Shown: one piece after another, positions 8,967 through 18,175 of the stretch
How positions within the stretch are numbered: position 1 is the first letter of the stretch
Layout: every line of letters starts with the position of its first letter
Assembly: GCA_014239155.1 (NCBI GenBank)
Contig: JAAZZQ010000035.1
Coordinates: 1 to 64,000, forward strand
Reading direction: 5' to 3'
DNA: 64,000 nucleotides
DNA from: Lachnospiraceae bacterium
GTDB taxonomy: Bacteria > Bacillota > Clostridia > Lachnospirales > Lachnospiraceae
Notes under the pieces: model-generated
Seen by the model: only the letters and a program-made list of their open reading frames with translations
What the model was told of the DNA's origin: nothing
Databases searched by the model: none
Made by a program: the position numbers and the translations under genes

Positions 8967-8983
8967 GAATACCGTTGGTATTC
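8967..8983. repeat. Short hairpin, GAATACC-GTT-GGTATTC
   Basis: A perfect 7-bp stem upstream of the oxidoreductase start. A related hairpin with a compensating base-pair change (GAATGCC-ATC-GGCATTC) lies at 40471-40487. Both are preceded by CAA. Confidence 0.5.
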
Positions 8984-9002
8984 CTTCTGAATGAAACGAA
9001 AG

Positions 9003-9026
9003 CCCATGCAGCACAAAGCTCATGGG
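9003..9026 (-). terminator. Hairpin downstream of the SH3 gene
   Basis: CCCATG pairs with CATGGG about 40 bases past the SH3 gene stop. The minus-strand tail is only moderately T-rich (CTTTCGTTT), so this is a weak terminator call. Confidence 0.4.
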
Positions 9027-9065
9027 TCTTCATTTTTTATGATTTGTATATAGCGTCTCAAGGTA

Positions 9066-10463
9066 TCACTCAAAAAATTCAGCTTTTACATATCCAACTG
9101 TACCATTATAGTTAATCTTGTACCACTCACCTTGGTCCTCCAACAACTCATAAGAATTTCCTCCTTGGGCAGTTCCAAGTTTTGCAGATTCCTGATTCGC
9201 TTGACTTCTAACATTTACATTTGTCGCGGCCTTTACTGTTCCAATTGGAGATGTGGAAGATTCAGATTGTGTGGTTACTACCTCCAGATAATCGCTCTTA
9301 ATATAAGCCTCTTTTCCATCAAATATTACCTTGCTCCATCCGTTCACTCTGTCTTCAATTTTGGTAAGTTGTGTTCCTGTCTCCGCCTTGCCAATCTTGT
9401 CCGCCTCCTCACTGTCAGAAGAACGCACATTCACGGTCGCTGTAGTCTTTACAATCTGATTGACAACTTGATTTTGAAGTGGTGGTTCCTCACTTTCTGC
9501 TGGTGTCTGTGTCTCAGTTGTGGGAACATCAGTTTCTGGTGCTTCCGGCGTCTGTGTCTCAGTCTCTTCCTGCGCCTCAAGCTGTGCTAACGCCTCACCG
9601 ACAGAAGTCTTAATGGTCGCTGGCAGCGATTCCATAAATTGCCCCAATGCATCATCAGACGCAATTGCTCTTTTATAGTTTACATCAATTTTGTTATATA
9701 AGTCAACCACATCATATTGACTGGTAACAAGTTTAAATGCTGCTGTAATATTCTCCTCAGTATCTCCGTCAATTTTAAGATTTCCATCTTCCGCTGTATA
9801 AACATAGAACGCATTGAGTCCTGGTGCTTTCGTCTCAATATCTTTAATCTTGACTGCATATGTCACATATACAAAATAAGAATTTTCCTCCACACCAGAC
9901 TTGGTATAACACTTAATATCGTCATACCCTTCAATAAATTCACTTTTCTTTTCATAAGTGATAAGATCCTTGTCACTGCTGTAATCCTTGACAGATTTTA
10001 CTGTTTCCAAATCACCGTCTGCAAGCGCTTTATAAAACTTGCTCATTAACTCATTGACATCTGTATGTGCATTTTCAGCCAACGGGTCTTCTTTTAACGC
10101 AGGAATCTCTGTTGTCACACTTGTTGGAGGCGTTACATCAGAGGTTTCTGTAGGTGGCTCTTTTGGCTTTCCTACAGAGGAAAAAATCACAGTAATTACA
10201 ATGGCACACGCTGCAACTGGAAGCAACACTTTTAGTGCCTTAATAGCAATTGGTCTAATATTATTTGCGTCAAAATCCATATCCAAACGCACTGCTTTCC
10301 TTTTAGGTTCTGTCTTTTCATTGTTCTGTGTGGTATTGCTGTCAAAATGTACATCTGACGAATTGTTTTCTTGATTCTTTATATTTTCTACTGTTGTATC
10401 TAACGTATTTCGTTCTGTGTTCTCTATATTTTGTACTTCTTTATTTGATTTCTTTTTATCCAT
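9066..10463 (-). CDS. Membrane-anchored protein with two bacterial SH3 domains
   Basis: The protein has an Asn/Glu-rich N-terminal cytoplasmic tail of about 70 residues and one membrane segment (about 74-97, IKALKVLLPVAACAIVITVIF). An extracellular NTF2-like region (about 110-260) follows, then a Thr/Glu/Pro-rich linker (about 290-335) and two SH3b repeats (about 340-395 and 405-465, with ATVNVRSSDSEEADKIG and TNVNVRSQANQESAKLG). Bacterial SH3 domains usually bind cell-wall peptides, so a wall-linked structural or sensing role is likely. No catalytic domain is visible. Confidence 0.82.
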   Translation of the reverse strand: MDKKKSNKEVQNIENTERNTLDTTVENIKNQENNSSDVHFDSNTTQNNEKTEPKRKAVRLDMDFDANNIRPIAIKALKVLLPVAACAIVITVIFSSVGKPKEPPTETSDVTPPTSVTTEIPALKEDPLAENAHTDVNELMSKFYKALADGDLETVKSVKDYSSDKDLITYEKKSEFIEGYDDIKCYTKSGVEENSYFVYVTYAVKIKDIETKAPGLNAFYVYTAEDGNLKIDGDTEENITAAFKLVTSQYDVVDLYNKIDVNYKRAIASDDALGQFMESLPATIKTSVGEALAQLEAQEETETQTPEAPETDVPTTETQTPAESEEPPLQNQVVNQIVKTTATVNVRSSDSEEADKIGKAETGTQLTKIEDRVNGWSKVIFDGKEAYIKSDYLEVVTTQSESSTSPIGTVKAATNVNVRSQANQESAKLGTAQGGNSYELLEDQGEWYKINYNGTVGYVKAEFFE

Positions 10464-10500
10464 TTTTTGCTCCTATCTATTATAAACCCGCAAAATATAC

Positions 10501-10523
10501 AAACCACGCAACAAGTGCGTGGT
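10501..10523 (-). terminator. Probable terminator after tRNA-Arg
   Basis: A perfect 9-bp stem AACCACGCA/TGCGTGGTT with a 5-base loop is followed on the minus strand by TTGTATATTTTG. It lies about 110 bases beyond the tRNA and in front of the SH3 gene. Confidence 0.55.
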
Positions 10524-10636
10524 TCTGATTGTAAGTTCTTAATAACTTTTACAGTAAACTTCCATCATGAAATTCCTGCACTCTTGCAGACTGTAACCTA
10601 TATAACACACATCTGCATCAAACTTTTTAAAGAAAA

Positions 10637-10708
10637 TACACCCGACAGGAATCGAACCTGCATTAAAGGCGTCGGAGGCCTTCGTTCTATCCATTAGACT
10701 ACGGGTGC
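10637..10708 (-). tRNA. tRNA-Arg (anticodon CCG)
   Basis: A complete 72-nt cloverleaf: acceptor GCACCCG/CGGGTGT with a G-U first pair, an arginine-type D arm (GTCTAATGGATAGAAC), anticodon stem AAGGC/GCCTT with loop CTCCGAC, and T loop TTCGATT. CCG reads CGG arginine codons. The discriminator base is A and CCA is not encoded. Confidence 0.93.
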
Positions 10709-10773
10709 TTAGATTTTGCATACACTCAATGCTGTATCATGTTTGTTATCATAACATAAAATGTTTCATTTGT

Positions 10774-11235
10774 CTATAAAAATTTTGCTTCATAATACTC
10801 TTTCCATAGAAGTCGAAGCAATATTATGTCATAAAATTTATCCTTATAAAAATATCCCTGTTCTTGAACTCCTTCCAATTTGTAACCTGCTTTTTTAAAA
10901 AACCGTATTGCTTTCTTGTTAAAATCTGTTATTTGCACGGAAATTCGCTGATATGCAAGAACATCAAAAATATACTTTTCCAAGAGTTCTAGTGCTTCCA
11001 TACCATATCCTTTTCCACGTTTTTCCTCATTGTGAATTACAATCTGCAACTGGGTATTTTTCCATTCTGGATGACAATGTACCATTCCAATTCTACCAAT
11101 TGGCTGTGCTTCTTCTTTGCAAACAATCAAATACCATACATTTATCGCTTCCCCTTTTGAAATTGGACATAGCTGAATCCTCTCGGATTCTAAATATTTC
11201 CCACAAATACATTTATCATTTACCATAGCTGTCAT
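10774..11235 (-). CDS. GNAT-family N-acetyltransferase (RimJ/RimL-like)
   Basis: The 153-residue protein has the GNAT fold: WYLIVCKEEAQPIGRIGM, the acetyl-CoA-binding loop RGKGYGMEALELL and the ISVQITDFNKKAIRFFKKAGY strand-helix typical of RimJ/RimL-type enzymes. It would transfer an acetyl group to an amine on a protein, antibiotic or small molecule; the substrate is unknown. GGGAGGG precedes the ATG by 5 bases. Confidence 0.87.
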   Translation of the reverse strand: MTAMVNDKCICGKYLESERIQLCPISKGEAINVWYLIVCKEEAQPIGRIGMVHCHPEWKNTQLQIVIHNEEKRGKGYGMEALELLEKYIFDVLAYQRISVQITDFNKKAIRFFKKAGYKLEGVQEQGYFYKDKFYDIILLRLLWKEYYEAKFL

Positions 11236-11265
11236 TTTATCCCTCCCTCACAGTTATCAATAATT

Positions 11266-12513
11266 CTACACAATCCAAACACGCTCCCCTAGATGCTTTA
11301 TATCCTTCTCTATTTTTCCAAGACAATAACATTTATGATGTTTTTTAATAATTTTTAATACCTTATCACAATATTTTTCGGGAACTGCCAATAACATGCC
11401 AATTCCAAGTGAAAAATCTTTCAAAAAACATTCTCTATCCATCATATTTAAGTCAAATATATATTGAAACAGCGGGGGCATTTGTATTGATGTAAAAGAA
11501 ATACTTGCTCCAAGACCTTCAGGAATTTGAACATAACTTTTTTTATCAAGTAATGACTTTCTAATAATAAATATGCCATGAATAAGTTTTTGCCTGTTAA
11601 GCTTGTTAATTATATTGACATAAGAAGTATTTGGTCTCATCAACTCATCTATAAAAGTATTCTCTCCTGCAAACTTTGTATTTATAATCTCAGGTTTTCT
11701 ATCAAGGATTACTTTGATAAAAGGATAGCTAAGTGATGATATACCAGCGGTATGTAATCCAATCAGCACATCACCCTCCGCAATCTCGCTTCCAGTTATA
11801 ATATCCTTTCTGTCAGAAATCCCAAACACCACAGCCCCTATTTTGTATTCGTTTGCAGGATAATTAACAGCCTGTGCTGCCACTCCCAATCCCGCAAATA
11901 AAATTCCATCGTTTTCACACGCCTCTTTCATTGATTCGCCCATAAGTAGCAACTGGCTACTGTCATTGTTTCCGCAGACGACATTTGCCAATAAAACAGA
12001 AGGTCTCACACCAAAACGCATTAAATTATTTGATGCATTCGCCACCAAATCCATACAGATTTCCCTATCATAACCATTTTTCATGGCAAAGCGCTCCTTA
12101 GACCCTGGAACATGAAGCGCAAAGGAGCATACAGGTTCCTCCATTCCTATTAAGTCTGGCTTAAAAAATACAGGAGCGGTAACAATATTTGTATAAAATA
12201 GCCTGTCATCTTGTGTAATCATATCTGCCAACCGATCCTTAACCATATGAATTTTTTTGGTGTCAAGTCCAGTGTCCATATAACTAATGCTCTTTCTCTC
12301 GCCAGAAAAACCACTCAACAAAGAATCAACAGTAGTGTCAAGAACTTGCGCAATATTATAAATCATATCTACTGATGGTAGACTAATTCCTTGTTCCCAC
12401 CTTGAAACCGCCTGATAAGACACATTCAATAAACTTGCCAATTGCTTCTGCGTCATACCCTTTATCCTTCTCTGTTCTAAAAGTGCTTTCCCAACCTTCT
12501 CTCTATCGAGCAT
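11266..12513 (-). CDS. XRE-type HTH fused to a degenerate PurM-like domain
   Basis: Residues about 6-62 form an XRE/Cro helix-turn-helix (MTQKQLASLLNVSYQAVSRW) followed by the usual VDSLL linker. Residues about 75-415 resemble AIR synthetase (PurM): a YMDTGLDTKK start, FGVRPSVLLANVVC, and LIGLHTAGISSLSYPF in place of the PurM LIGL-SSG-HSNGYSL motif. The GGETAEMP-type segment is not conserved. I infer a DNA-binding regulator that uses a former purine-enzyme domain as a sensor, not an active cyclo-ligase. An extended -10 promoter lies at 12540. Confidence 0.72.
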   Translation of the reverse strand: MLDREKVGKALLEQRRIKGMTQKQLASLLNVSYQAVSRWEQGISLPSVDMIYNIAQVLDTTVDSLLSGFSGERKSISYMDTGLDTKKIHMVKDRLADMITQDDRLFYTNIVTAPVFFKPDLIGMEEPVCSFALHVPGSKERFAMKNGYDREICMDLVANASNNLMRFGVRPSVLLANVVCGNNDSSQLLLMGESMKEACENDGILFAGLGVAAQAVNYPANEYKIGAVVFGISDRKDIITGSEIAEGDVLIGLHTAGISSLSYPFIKVILDRKPEIINTKFAGENTFIDELMRPNTSYVNIINKLNRQKLIHGIFIIRKSLLDKKSYVQIPEGLGASISFTSIQMPPLFQYIFDLNMMDRECFLKDFSLGIGMLLAVPEKYCDKVLKIIKKHHKCYCLGKIEKDIKHLGERVWIV

Positions 12514-12539
12514 TACTTTTTTTCCTCCACAATCTTTTC

Positions 12540-12545
12540 ATTATA
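12540..12545 (-). promoter_or_regulatory. Extended -10 box for the XRE-PurM gene
   Basis: The minus strand reads TGTTATAAT, 26 bases upstream of the ATG, followed by a GGAGG site. A clear -35 is not seen. Confidence 0.5.
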
Positions 12546-12645
12546 ACATTCCCCGTTATCTAAAGTTTATCACAGCACAAAGAAATTCTCAATCAACAAG
12601 CTATTGAAACCAGACACGGAACTCAACAAAATTAATATATTATTC

Positions 12646-12800
12646 GTAACAGTTCAGCCTTTGGCTTCCTGTTACGAGCATCAAGCCGTGCATAATCGCT
12701 TCGCGGTGTCAAAGCCACGTACCGTGGCTTGATGCATCTCAACTACTACGCTTTCCCACGGACTTTGCAGCGCAATGCAAAGTCCTATCTGAACTGTTAC
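12646..12800. repeat. Palindromic mobile element copy E1 (155 bp)
   Basis: The element starts GTAACAGTTCAG and ends CTGAACTGTTAC, a perfect 12-bp terminal inverted repeat. It is flanked by perfect 8-bp direct repeats TATTATTC (12638-12645, 12801-12808). Inside are three foldbacks: GTAACAG/CTGTTAC at the left end, GCATCAAGCC/GGCTTGATGC in the middle, and GGACTTTGCA/TGCAAAGTCC near the right end. No ORF. Confidence 0.85.
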
Positions 12801-12811
12801 TATTATTCCTC

Positions 12812-12848
12812 AAAAAAAGAGCAGGTCCTCACACAAAAGAACCTACTC
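12812..12848 (-). terminator. Rho-independent terminator of the galactan operon
   Basis: An 11-bp stem with two mismatches (819-829 with 838-848, window base 12000) is followed on the minus strand by seven T. It lies about 70 bases past the zinc-ribbon gene, the last gene of the operon. Confidence 0.8.
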
Positions 12849-12920
12849 CTATCTTTATTTAAAATTTATATATTTAGGAATTGCTAATACATAAAATACA
12901 ATTTATCTGTAAGCAGTTCC

Positions 12921-13139
12921 TTAATCAAAATCAAACTTTGTAAATCGTTTTGCTCTGTCAAGATAACGGAATCGTACCATCTCATTTTTTTCAAGTACGT
13001 CCTCCTCCGTTCCTCTGTACTGGCAGCGGATACAGCTATAGATTCCTGTATCTTTATTGTAAAACATATCGATGTCGAGGTCTCGCATAAAGCAGGATGG
13101 ACATCTATAATTTAATTTGCCTTTTCCAAGTTGAGCCAT
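12921..13139 (-). CDS. Small zinc-ribbon protein
   Basis: The 72-residue protein contains CPSC and CIRC, 20 residues apart, a four-cysteine zinc ribbon as found in small nucleic-acid-binding or rubredoxin-like proteins. The acidic/basic C-terminus (RYLDRAKRFTKFDFD) has no known motif. The start overlaps the end of the upstream gene by 28 bases and has a strong AAGGAGGT site inside it, so translation is probably coupled. Its role in a galactan operon is unknown. Confidence 0.75.
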   Translation of the reverse strand: MAQLGKGKLNYRCPSCFMRDLDIDMFYNKDTGIYSCIRCQYRGTEEDVLEKNEMVRFRYLDRAKRFTKFDFD

Positions 13140-14971
13140 GTTGCAAATACCTCCTTATCAGAAATTGTCTTCTTGTAGCCAAGTTTAAACATCGGTGAGA
13201 ATGCGTATCCCTCCTCAATATAGCCAAGTGCCTTATCAGAAGCAGTAAGGGAAACCTTTGTCTCAATTGCTGGAATCACTGCGCTCACTGCGCTTGCACC
13301 GTCAAGCTTCGCATCGCGGCATCTATATTCATAATTGATTGTCTCGCCGCCTTCTCCTTCACATGCAAGTGTAATACCTGTCATATCCTCAGGATACTCT
13401 GTTGTGCCATAACATGCTGTAATATATTCATCAAGTGTAATCTCAGCAGAAGGGTCGCTGATTTCAAGAATATTTCTTTCAATCTTAATATTAGAAGCGC
13501 CCTCCTCAAAATACTCTTTTGTCTGAAGCTTTACTGTAACGCCATTAAATTGAATCTCAACAGGATCAAGCGTTAAGATACGTGTCTTTTTGCCGTCAAT
13601 CACTTCCTCTGAAAAATGACTGTGTGTCGGGCAGAGGCAAAGGTCAACTTCCTCACCTTTATATGAAAGTTTTGCGCTTCTTACTGTGCCAGCTCCCGCA
13701 TAGTGTGTAAAATATCCTGCGCGGTACTTTTCTTGAATTAAAAACGGATAAGAAGCGTCTTGCACATGTGGCGTGCCAATGCCAACAGGCCAATTTAGTT
13801 TTGCCACATAAGGGCGCAAGTCCACAATTGCACCACCTTGATCCATGTTGACGCAAGCTCTCATATAAGGGTCGCAATACCAGAACAATTGTTTGTCAGA
13901 GCCATAAAGAATATCTCTCCAAGGTGCACATTCTGGCTCATTGTAATTTCCTGCGTTGACGCCCTTCTTTTCTCTATAGTAATCGGCAAACTCTGCCATT
14001 GTCATATCAATTAATTTGCCTTCTTTTTTCAAATCACCATAGTACTTACAGCCATCACTGTAGGATTTATACAAAAGCTCATACGGCTGCTCCCAGCGCC
14101 CCATTTTATTCATCCAACCCGGTCCAACAAACATCATATTATAGGAATATCCATTGTTATATTTTGCAAGGTCGCGATACTGGTCAATCAAATTGTAGAG
14201 ATATGGATACTCCCATGTTTTGGTGTCATAAATCATACCGCGAAGCACATTCTGTGGGTGCGTACCAAAGTTGGAACCATTTCCATCATAGCACGCAATC
14301 AAATCTCTGGAAAGATGCGGAATTGCAACAATCCCAGAATCCTCCTCCGCATTTGCCGCCGGTGCATGGGTATTTTGTTTTGATGGAATCCACGGTGCCC
14401 ACGGACCGCCGTCAAACAATGTGTACCAAGAGTTATTGCAGGTATGATACGCTTTTGGTCCTTCTTCCCAACAGGTCGCAACTGCACATTTTACAGTTGG
14501 GTATTTTTCTTTAATATAGTTTGTGAGTTCCGCATCCATATAGTAAGAGCCTGTTGACTCTGGATAGAAGCCAAATTTGTCATGGAATTTCTCAAAAACA
14601 TCATTGACAATTGCCTTTTTGTCCTCCATTGAGAACATCCAAATACAAAAATCCTTTGTCTTGTATTTTTCGCGAAATTCCTCACAGGGAAGTCCAAGCA
14701 AAGAAAGTGCAATCTCATCTCCGTATTCCTCATGGTCATGCTTTGCAATTTCCACTGCCTCATCATTAAATAATGAAGCATAAGTCATCTGAATTGTCAC
14801 TTTAAGACCGTTTTCATGTGCCAGTCTCTGTTGTGTCTTAAAAATATCGAGTGACTCTGTTAAGAGTGCTTTATCTCCAATATCCTCTTCCTTTCCCTGC
14901 CCCGTAACTGTGGCAGAATACTCCGGTACCATCTCCGGACGATGGATAATGTTTACAACAAATTTATCCAC
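13112..14971 (-). CDS. Unrecognised 619-residue protein, possible barrel enzyme
   Basis: I do not recognise this family. The N-terminal half (FVVNIIHRPEMVPEY, NGLKVTIQMTYASL, HDHEEYGDEIALSLLG, GFYPESTGSYYMDAEL) reads like a polysaccharide-deacetylase or GH57-like alpha/beta barrel with acidic and His residues that could bind a metal. The C-terminal third is beta-rich. No signal peptide is present, so it is cytoplasmic. The start is GTG at 14971, with AAGGAGG 8 bases upstream; the longer frame to 15016 would overlap lacZ and lacks a site. Its place 25 bases after lacZ suggests that it acts on galactose-containing oligosaccharides, perhaps as a new glycosidase or esterase; this is inference. 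Confidence 0.7.
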   Translation of the reverse strand: MDKFVVNIIHRPEMVPEYSATVTGQGKEEDIGDKALLTESLDIFKTQQRLAHENGLKVTIQMTYASLFNDEAVEIAKHDHEEYGDEIALSLLGLPCEEFREKYKTKDFCIWMFSMEDKKAIVNDVFEKFHDKFGFYPESTGSYYMDAELTNYIKEKYPTVKCAVATCWEEGPKAYHTCNNSWYTLFDGGPWAPWIPSKQNTHAPAANAEEDSGIVAIPHLSRDLIACYDGNGSNFGTHPQNVLRGMIYDTKTWEYPYLYNLIDQYRDLAKYNNGYSYNMMFVGPGWMNKMGRWEQPYELLYKSYSDGCKYYGDLKKEGKLIDMTMAEFADYYREKKGVNAGNYNEPECAPWRDILYGSDKQLFWYCDPYMRACVNMDQGGAIVDLRPYVAKLNWPVGIGTPHVQDASYPFLIQEKYRAGYFTHYAGAGTVRSAKLSYKGEEVDLCLCPTHSHFSEEVIDGKKTRILTLDPVEIQFNGVTVKLQTKEYFEEGASNIKIERNILEISDPSAEITLDEYITACYGTTEYPEDMTGITLACEGEGGETINYEYRCRDAKLDGASAVSAVIPAIETKVSLTASDKALGYIEEGYAFSPMFKLGYKKTISDKEVFATWLNLEKAN

Positions 14972-14996
14972 TTTTCTTTCCTCCTTTTTTGCATTT

Positions 14997-17900
14997 TTAT
15001 ATTCCTTTAAAATCAAAAGATAATACTAACTTTTGCGTTGCATCTAGCAAATATTCCTCATGCGTTCTTGCTCCCCAGCTATCATCACCTGCCACGCCCA
15101 TCTGTTTTAGAGCAATGCGCGCCACTGTGTAATAAACAGGCGGTAATTCATAGACATGTGCAGCATTTTCCAACTCATGTGGTGTGTACGGCAGCACATT
15201 TACGCTCAAATCGTTTCCTGTAAAACGAATACCGCGCCCCTTGTTGTCTGTGATGTCTACACTGCGCACTCCTGTGTGATTGCCGCACTCCTGCGGAACA
15301 AGATATTCTGCCAGATTATCTTTTACTTTTTTATGATATATTCCCAACTTACCACCCTTCTCACGGTCGCAGTAAGTATCCGCTGGGCCAAGCCCATACC
15401 ATGTCAGATTTTCTAAATCTGCATCAAATTTGAACAACATACCAAACTCAGGTATGTCTGTAATATTCTTTGGCGCTTCGTATTCCAATGTGGTGTTGAT
15501 TGTTCCATCTTTTGTCACTTTATAAGTCACAAAGCATTCCGATTCAGGAATTGTGGGCAGTACATAGCAATAACGAACAACGACATTTGTATCATTTTGG
15601 GTGACAACAGCCGGCTTAGACTGTTGATATAAACTTGCTGTTTTCCACTGCGCATAGCGATATGGCATTCGATTGCCGCAGTCGTTATCTGTCGGTGCGC
15701 GCCAGAAATTTGGTTTTGGAATTGCTTTTATCAGTTCTCTTCCCGCATACACATAAGAAACCAGACCTTTTCCATCTTTGTCAAACAAAGCTTCAAAGTG
15801 CATTCCGCGCACCCCAATATTATAAGTGCCATCCGCAATTTCAAACATGGGTATGTCTGCCATATTGGATTGCTCCTCTGTGTTCTTTATTGTATACACA
15901 CCCTGTCCAAAGGCAACCTCATGACCGCGTTTTGCCCAAAGCGTATCATACAATAACACAAAACTTATAGTCACAACATACTCACCACTCTTAACGGCTT
16001 TCCACCGCGCATCATCACTCCACGGCGTCATATATCCAAACACAGGCAATTTATAAACCTTTGCAGAAAGCGGTTCTACTTCTGTGATCACTGTCACTTT
16101 TGCAAGTTCCTCTCCGTCTCGTGCTAACGTGACAATACACTCATAACTTGACGTATTCGTAAACAAATTTTTGTTGATAACTTCAAAACTGTCACCTTCT
16201 ACTCGAATCTGTATATTTTGATAGTTAAACTTCACTTCCTGCATTTTAGGAGACGGCAATCTATTTCCACCATAGACAATACCATTTCCACTAAAATTAT
16301 AATCGCATGGTCTGTCGTCAAAATCACCACCATATCCAAGCACTTCATTTCCATATCTATCCTTGTGGTAAATTGACTGGTCTACGTAATCCCAAATAAA
16401 TCCTCCCTGAAACAGTGGTTCCTCATCTGTCAAATCTGTATACTTATGCATAGCGCCACAAGAATTTCCCATTGCATGTGTATACTCACACAGCAGCATT
16501 GGCTTTGTTCTGTTCTCCGCTAAAAATTTCTTAATGGAATCCACACTTGGATACATTTGACTTTCCATATCCGAAGTGTCGTTGTAGCGTCTATCATGAT
16601 AAACTCCTTCATAGTGAACAAGTCTTGTGCTATCTAATTCATGGAACTTTTGCGACATTGCATGAATAACAGAACCGCCAAACGATTCATTTCCACAGGA
16701 CCAAATTAAGATAGATGGGTGATTCTTGTCTCGCTCATACATAGACTGAACTCTGTCTAACAAGAGCGGTTCCCAATCTTTCCTATCGCCCGGAATTACC
16801 TGTTCTATTGGCAATTTCCCTCGATTAGTCATATCCCAAATTCCGTGCGATTCCAAATTGCACTCATCAATAAGATACAACCCATATTCATCACAAAGCG
16901 CATACAATTTAGAGTCATTTGGATAATGACTTGTTCGGATTGCATTGATATTGTTCTGTTTCATAGTAATAATATCTTGCAACATCTCATCATAATTTGG
17001 CACTCTGCCAAAACGCCCGCCAAACTCATGTCTGTCAACACCTTTAAACACAATGCGTTTCCCATTTAAAGTCATAATGCCATTGTCCAGCGCAAAACGC
17101 CGAAAGCCTACTTTTTGTGGTATGATTTCCACCACATTTTCATCTGCATCATACACTGTAATTAAGAGCTCATACAACATTGGAGACTCCGCGCTCCAAA
17201 GCATTGGCTTATCAACTGCTATATGAATCTCTTGATTTTCACCGTTTGTAAGCTCCACTTTTGTCTCAGCTATTTCCGTACAATCTGAAAGTGTAAGCAC
17301 TGCGCTGGCAGCTTCAGAGGTCTTTTTTATCACATTTAGAGAGACCACCAAATCTGCTTGGGTATAATCCGCATTCAAATCTGTCCGAATCTTTATATCA
17401 CGAATGTGCGTGTCTGGTATTGCATATAAATAGACACCCCGAAAGATTCCTGAAAACCGGAAGAAATCTTGGTCCTCGCACCAACTTCCACTGGTCCATT
17501 TATACACTTGAACTGCCAGTTTGTTCTCTCCCTCTCGCAATACATCTGTCAATTCAAACTCTGATGGTGTAAAACTGTCCTCACTGTATCCAATATAACT
17601 ATCATTACACCAAAGTGCAAATCCGCTCTCAACTCCTTGAAACGATATAAACACACGTTTATCCTTCAATTGCGTTGGCACTGTAAAATATTTGACATAG
17701 TTTGCTGTGGGGTTAAATCGTGTTGGAATTTCACCAGGCACAATCAACTCATGCCCATCCCACGGGTATTGCACATTCACATATTGAGGTTTATCATATC
17801 CCTCAAGCTGTATGTGTGCTGGAACATAAATATCCTCCCAGTCTCGACAATCTACCTCCGTTTTATAGAAGTCCTTTGGAGACTCTTCTATATTTTTTGC

Positions 17901-18050
17901 ATATCGAAACTTCCAAATACCATCGAAAGACTTTTTTAGACTTTGAATATTTTGTACAAATTCAGCCTCACTCACATAATACTTATGGTCAGAGTGTGCC
18001 GCTATTTTATTTTCCCCATAAAATAAGGGATTTTTCATCTTTTCTTGCAT
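14997..18050 (-). CDS. lacZ: Beta-galactosidase, GH2, LacZ type
   Basis: This is a full-length LacZ-type enzyme (1017 residues; E. coli LacZ has 1023) that hydrolyses terminal beta-galactosides in the cytoplasm. The GH2 sugar-binding, immunoglobulin-like and barrel domains are followed by the small-chain domain. The acid/base Glu lies in CNLESHGIW and the nucleophile Glu in LLCEYTHAMGNS. GAGGATAAAAA precedes the ATG. It is the fifth gene of the galactan operon and would release galactose from the oligosaccharides made by GH53. Confidence 0.95.
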   Translation of the reverse strand: MQEKMKNPLFYGENKIAAHSDHKYYVSEAEFVQNIQSLKKSFDGIWKFRYAKNIEESPKDFYKTEVDCRDWEDIYVPAHIQLEGYDKPQYVNVQYPWDGHELIVPGEIPTRFNPTANYVKYFTVPTQLKDKRVFISFQGVESGFALWCNDSYIGYSEDSFTPSEFELTDVLREGENKLAVQVYKWTSGSWCEDQDFFRFSGIFRGVYLYAIPDTHIRDIKIRTDLNADYTQADLVVSLNVIKKTSEAASAVLTLSDCTEIAETKVELTNGENQEIHIAVDKPMLWSAESPMLYELLITVYDADENVVEIIPQKVGFRRFALDNGIMTLNGKRIVFKGVDRHEFGGRFGRVPNYDEMLQDIITMKQNNINAIRTSHYPNDSKLYALCDEYGLYLIDECNLESHGIWDMTNRGKLPIEQVIPGDRKDWEPLLLDRVQSMYERDKNHPSILIWSCGNESFGGSVIHAMSQKFHELDSTRLVHYEGVYHDRRYNDTSDMESQMYPSVDSIKKFLAENRTKPMLLCEYTHAMGNSCGAMHKYTDLTDEEPLFQGGFIWDYVDQSIYHKDRYGNEVLGYGGDFDDRPCDYNFSGNGIVYGGNRLPSPKMQEVKFNYQNIQIRVEGDSFEVINKNLFTNTSSYECIVTLARDGEELAKVTVITEVEPLSAKVYKLPVFGYMTPWSDDARWKAVKSGEYVVTISFVLLYDTLWAKRGHEVAFGQGVYTIKNTEEQSNMADIPMFEIADGTYNIGVRGMHFEALFDKDGKGLVSYVYAGRELIKAIPKPNFWRAPTDNDCGNRMPYRYAQWKTASLYQQSKPAVVTQNDTNVVVRYCYVLPTIPESECFVTYKVTKDGTINTTLEYEAPKNITDIPEFGMLFKFDADLENLTWYGLGPADTYCDREKGGKLGIYHKKVKDNLAEYLVPQECGNHTGVRSVDITDNKGRGIRFTGNDLSVNVLPYTPHELENAAHVYELPPVYYTVARIALKQMGVAGDDSWGARTHEEYLLDATQKLVLSFDFKGI

Positions 18051-18175
18051 TTTTTATCCTCACGGCAGGTTTTAATAACGTGTGTAAAATCATTATAACA
18101 TCTGCCCTTTCTTTTATGTTTTTATAATCACCTTTATTTCGTGCAATTTTATTCTCTATCTTATTCTCTATCCTG

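Larger units (their letters stand above)
12514..12920. other. Intergenic region with promoter, mobile element and terminator
   Basis: This 407-bp gap holds the promoter of the XRE-PurM gene, the 155-bp element E1 with its target duplications, and the terminator of the galactan operon. No ORF was found in it. Confidence 0.7.

Noticed and set aside
10467-10697. 76-residue plus-strand ORF
   Set aside because: It overlaps the tRNA-Arg and its terminator on the other strand.
12646-12800. Reading the palindromic elements as terminators
   Set aside because: They lack T-runs, share long ends and are bounded by 8-bp duplications, which points to mobile elements.
13999-14514. 171-residue plus-strand ORF
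   Set aside because: It is antisense to the 619-residue gene, with no start site and low-complexity composition.
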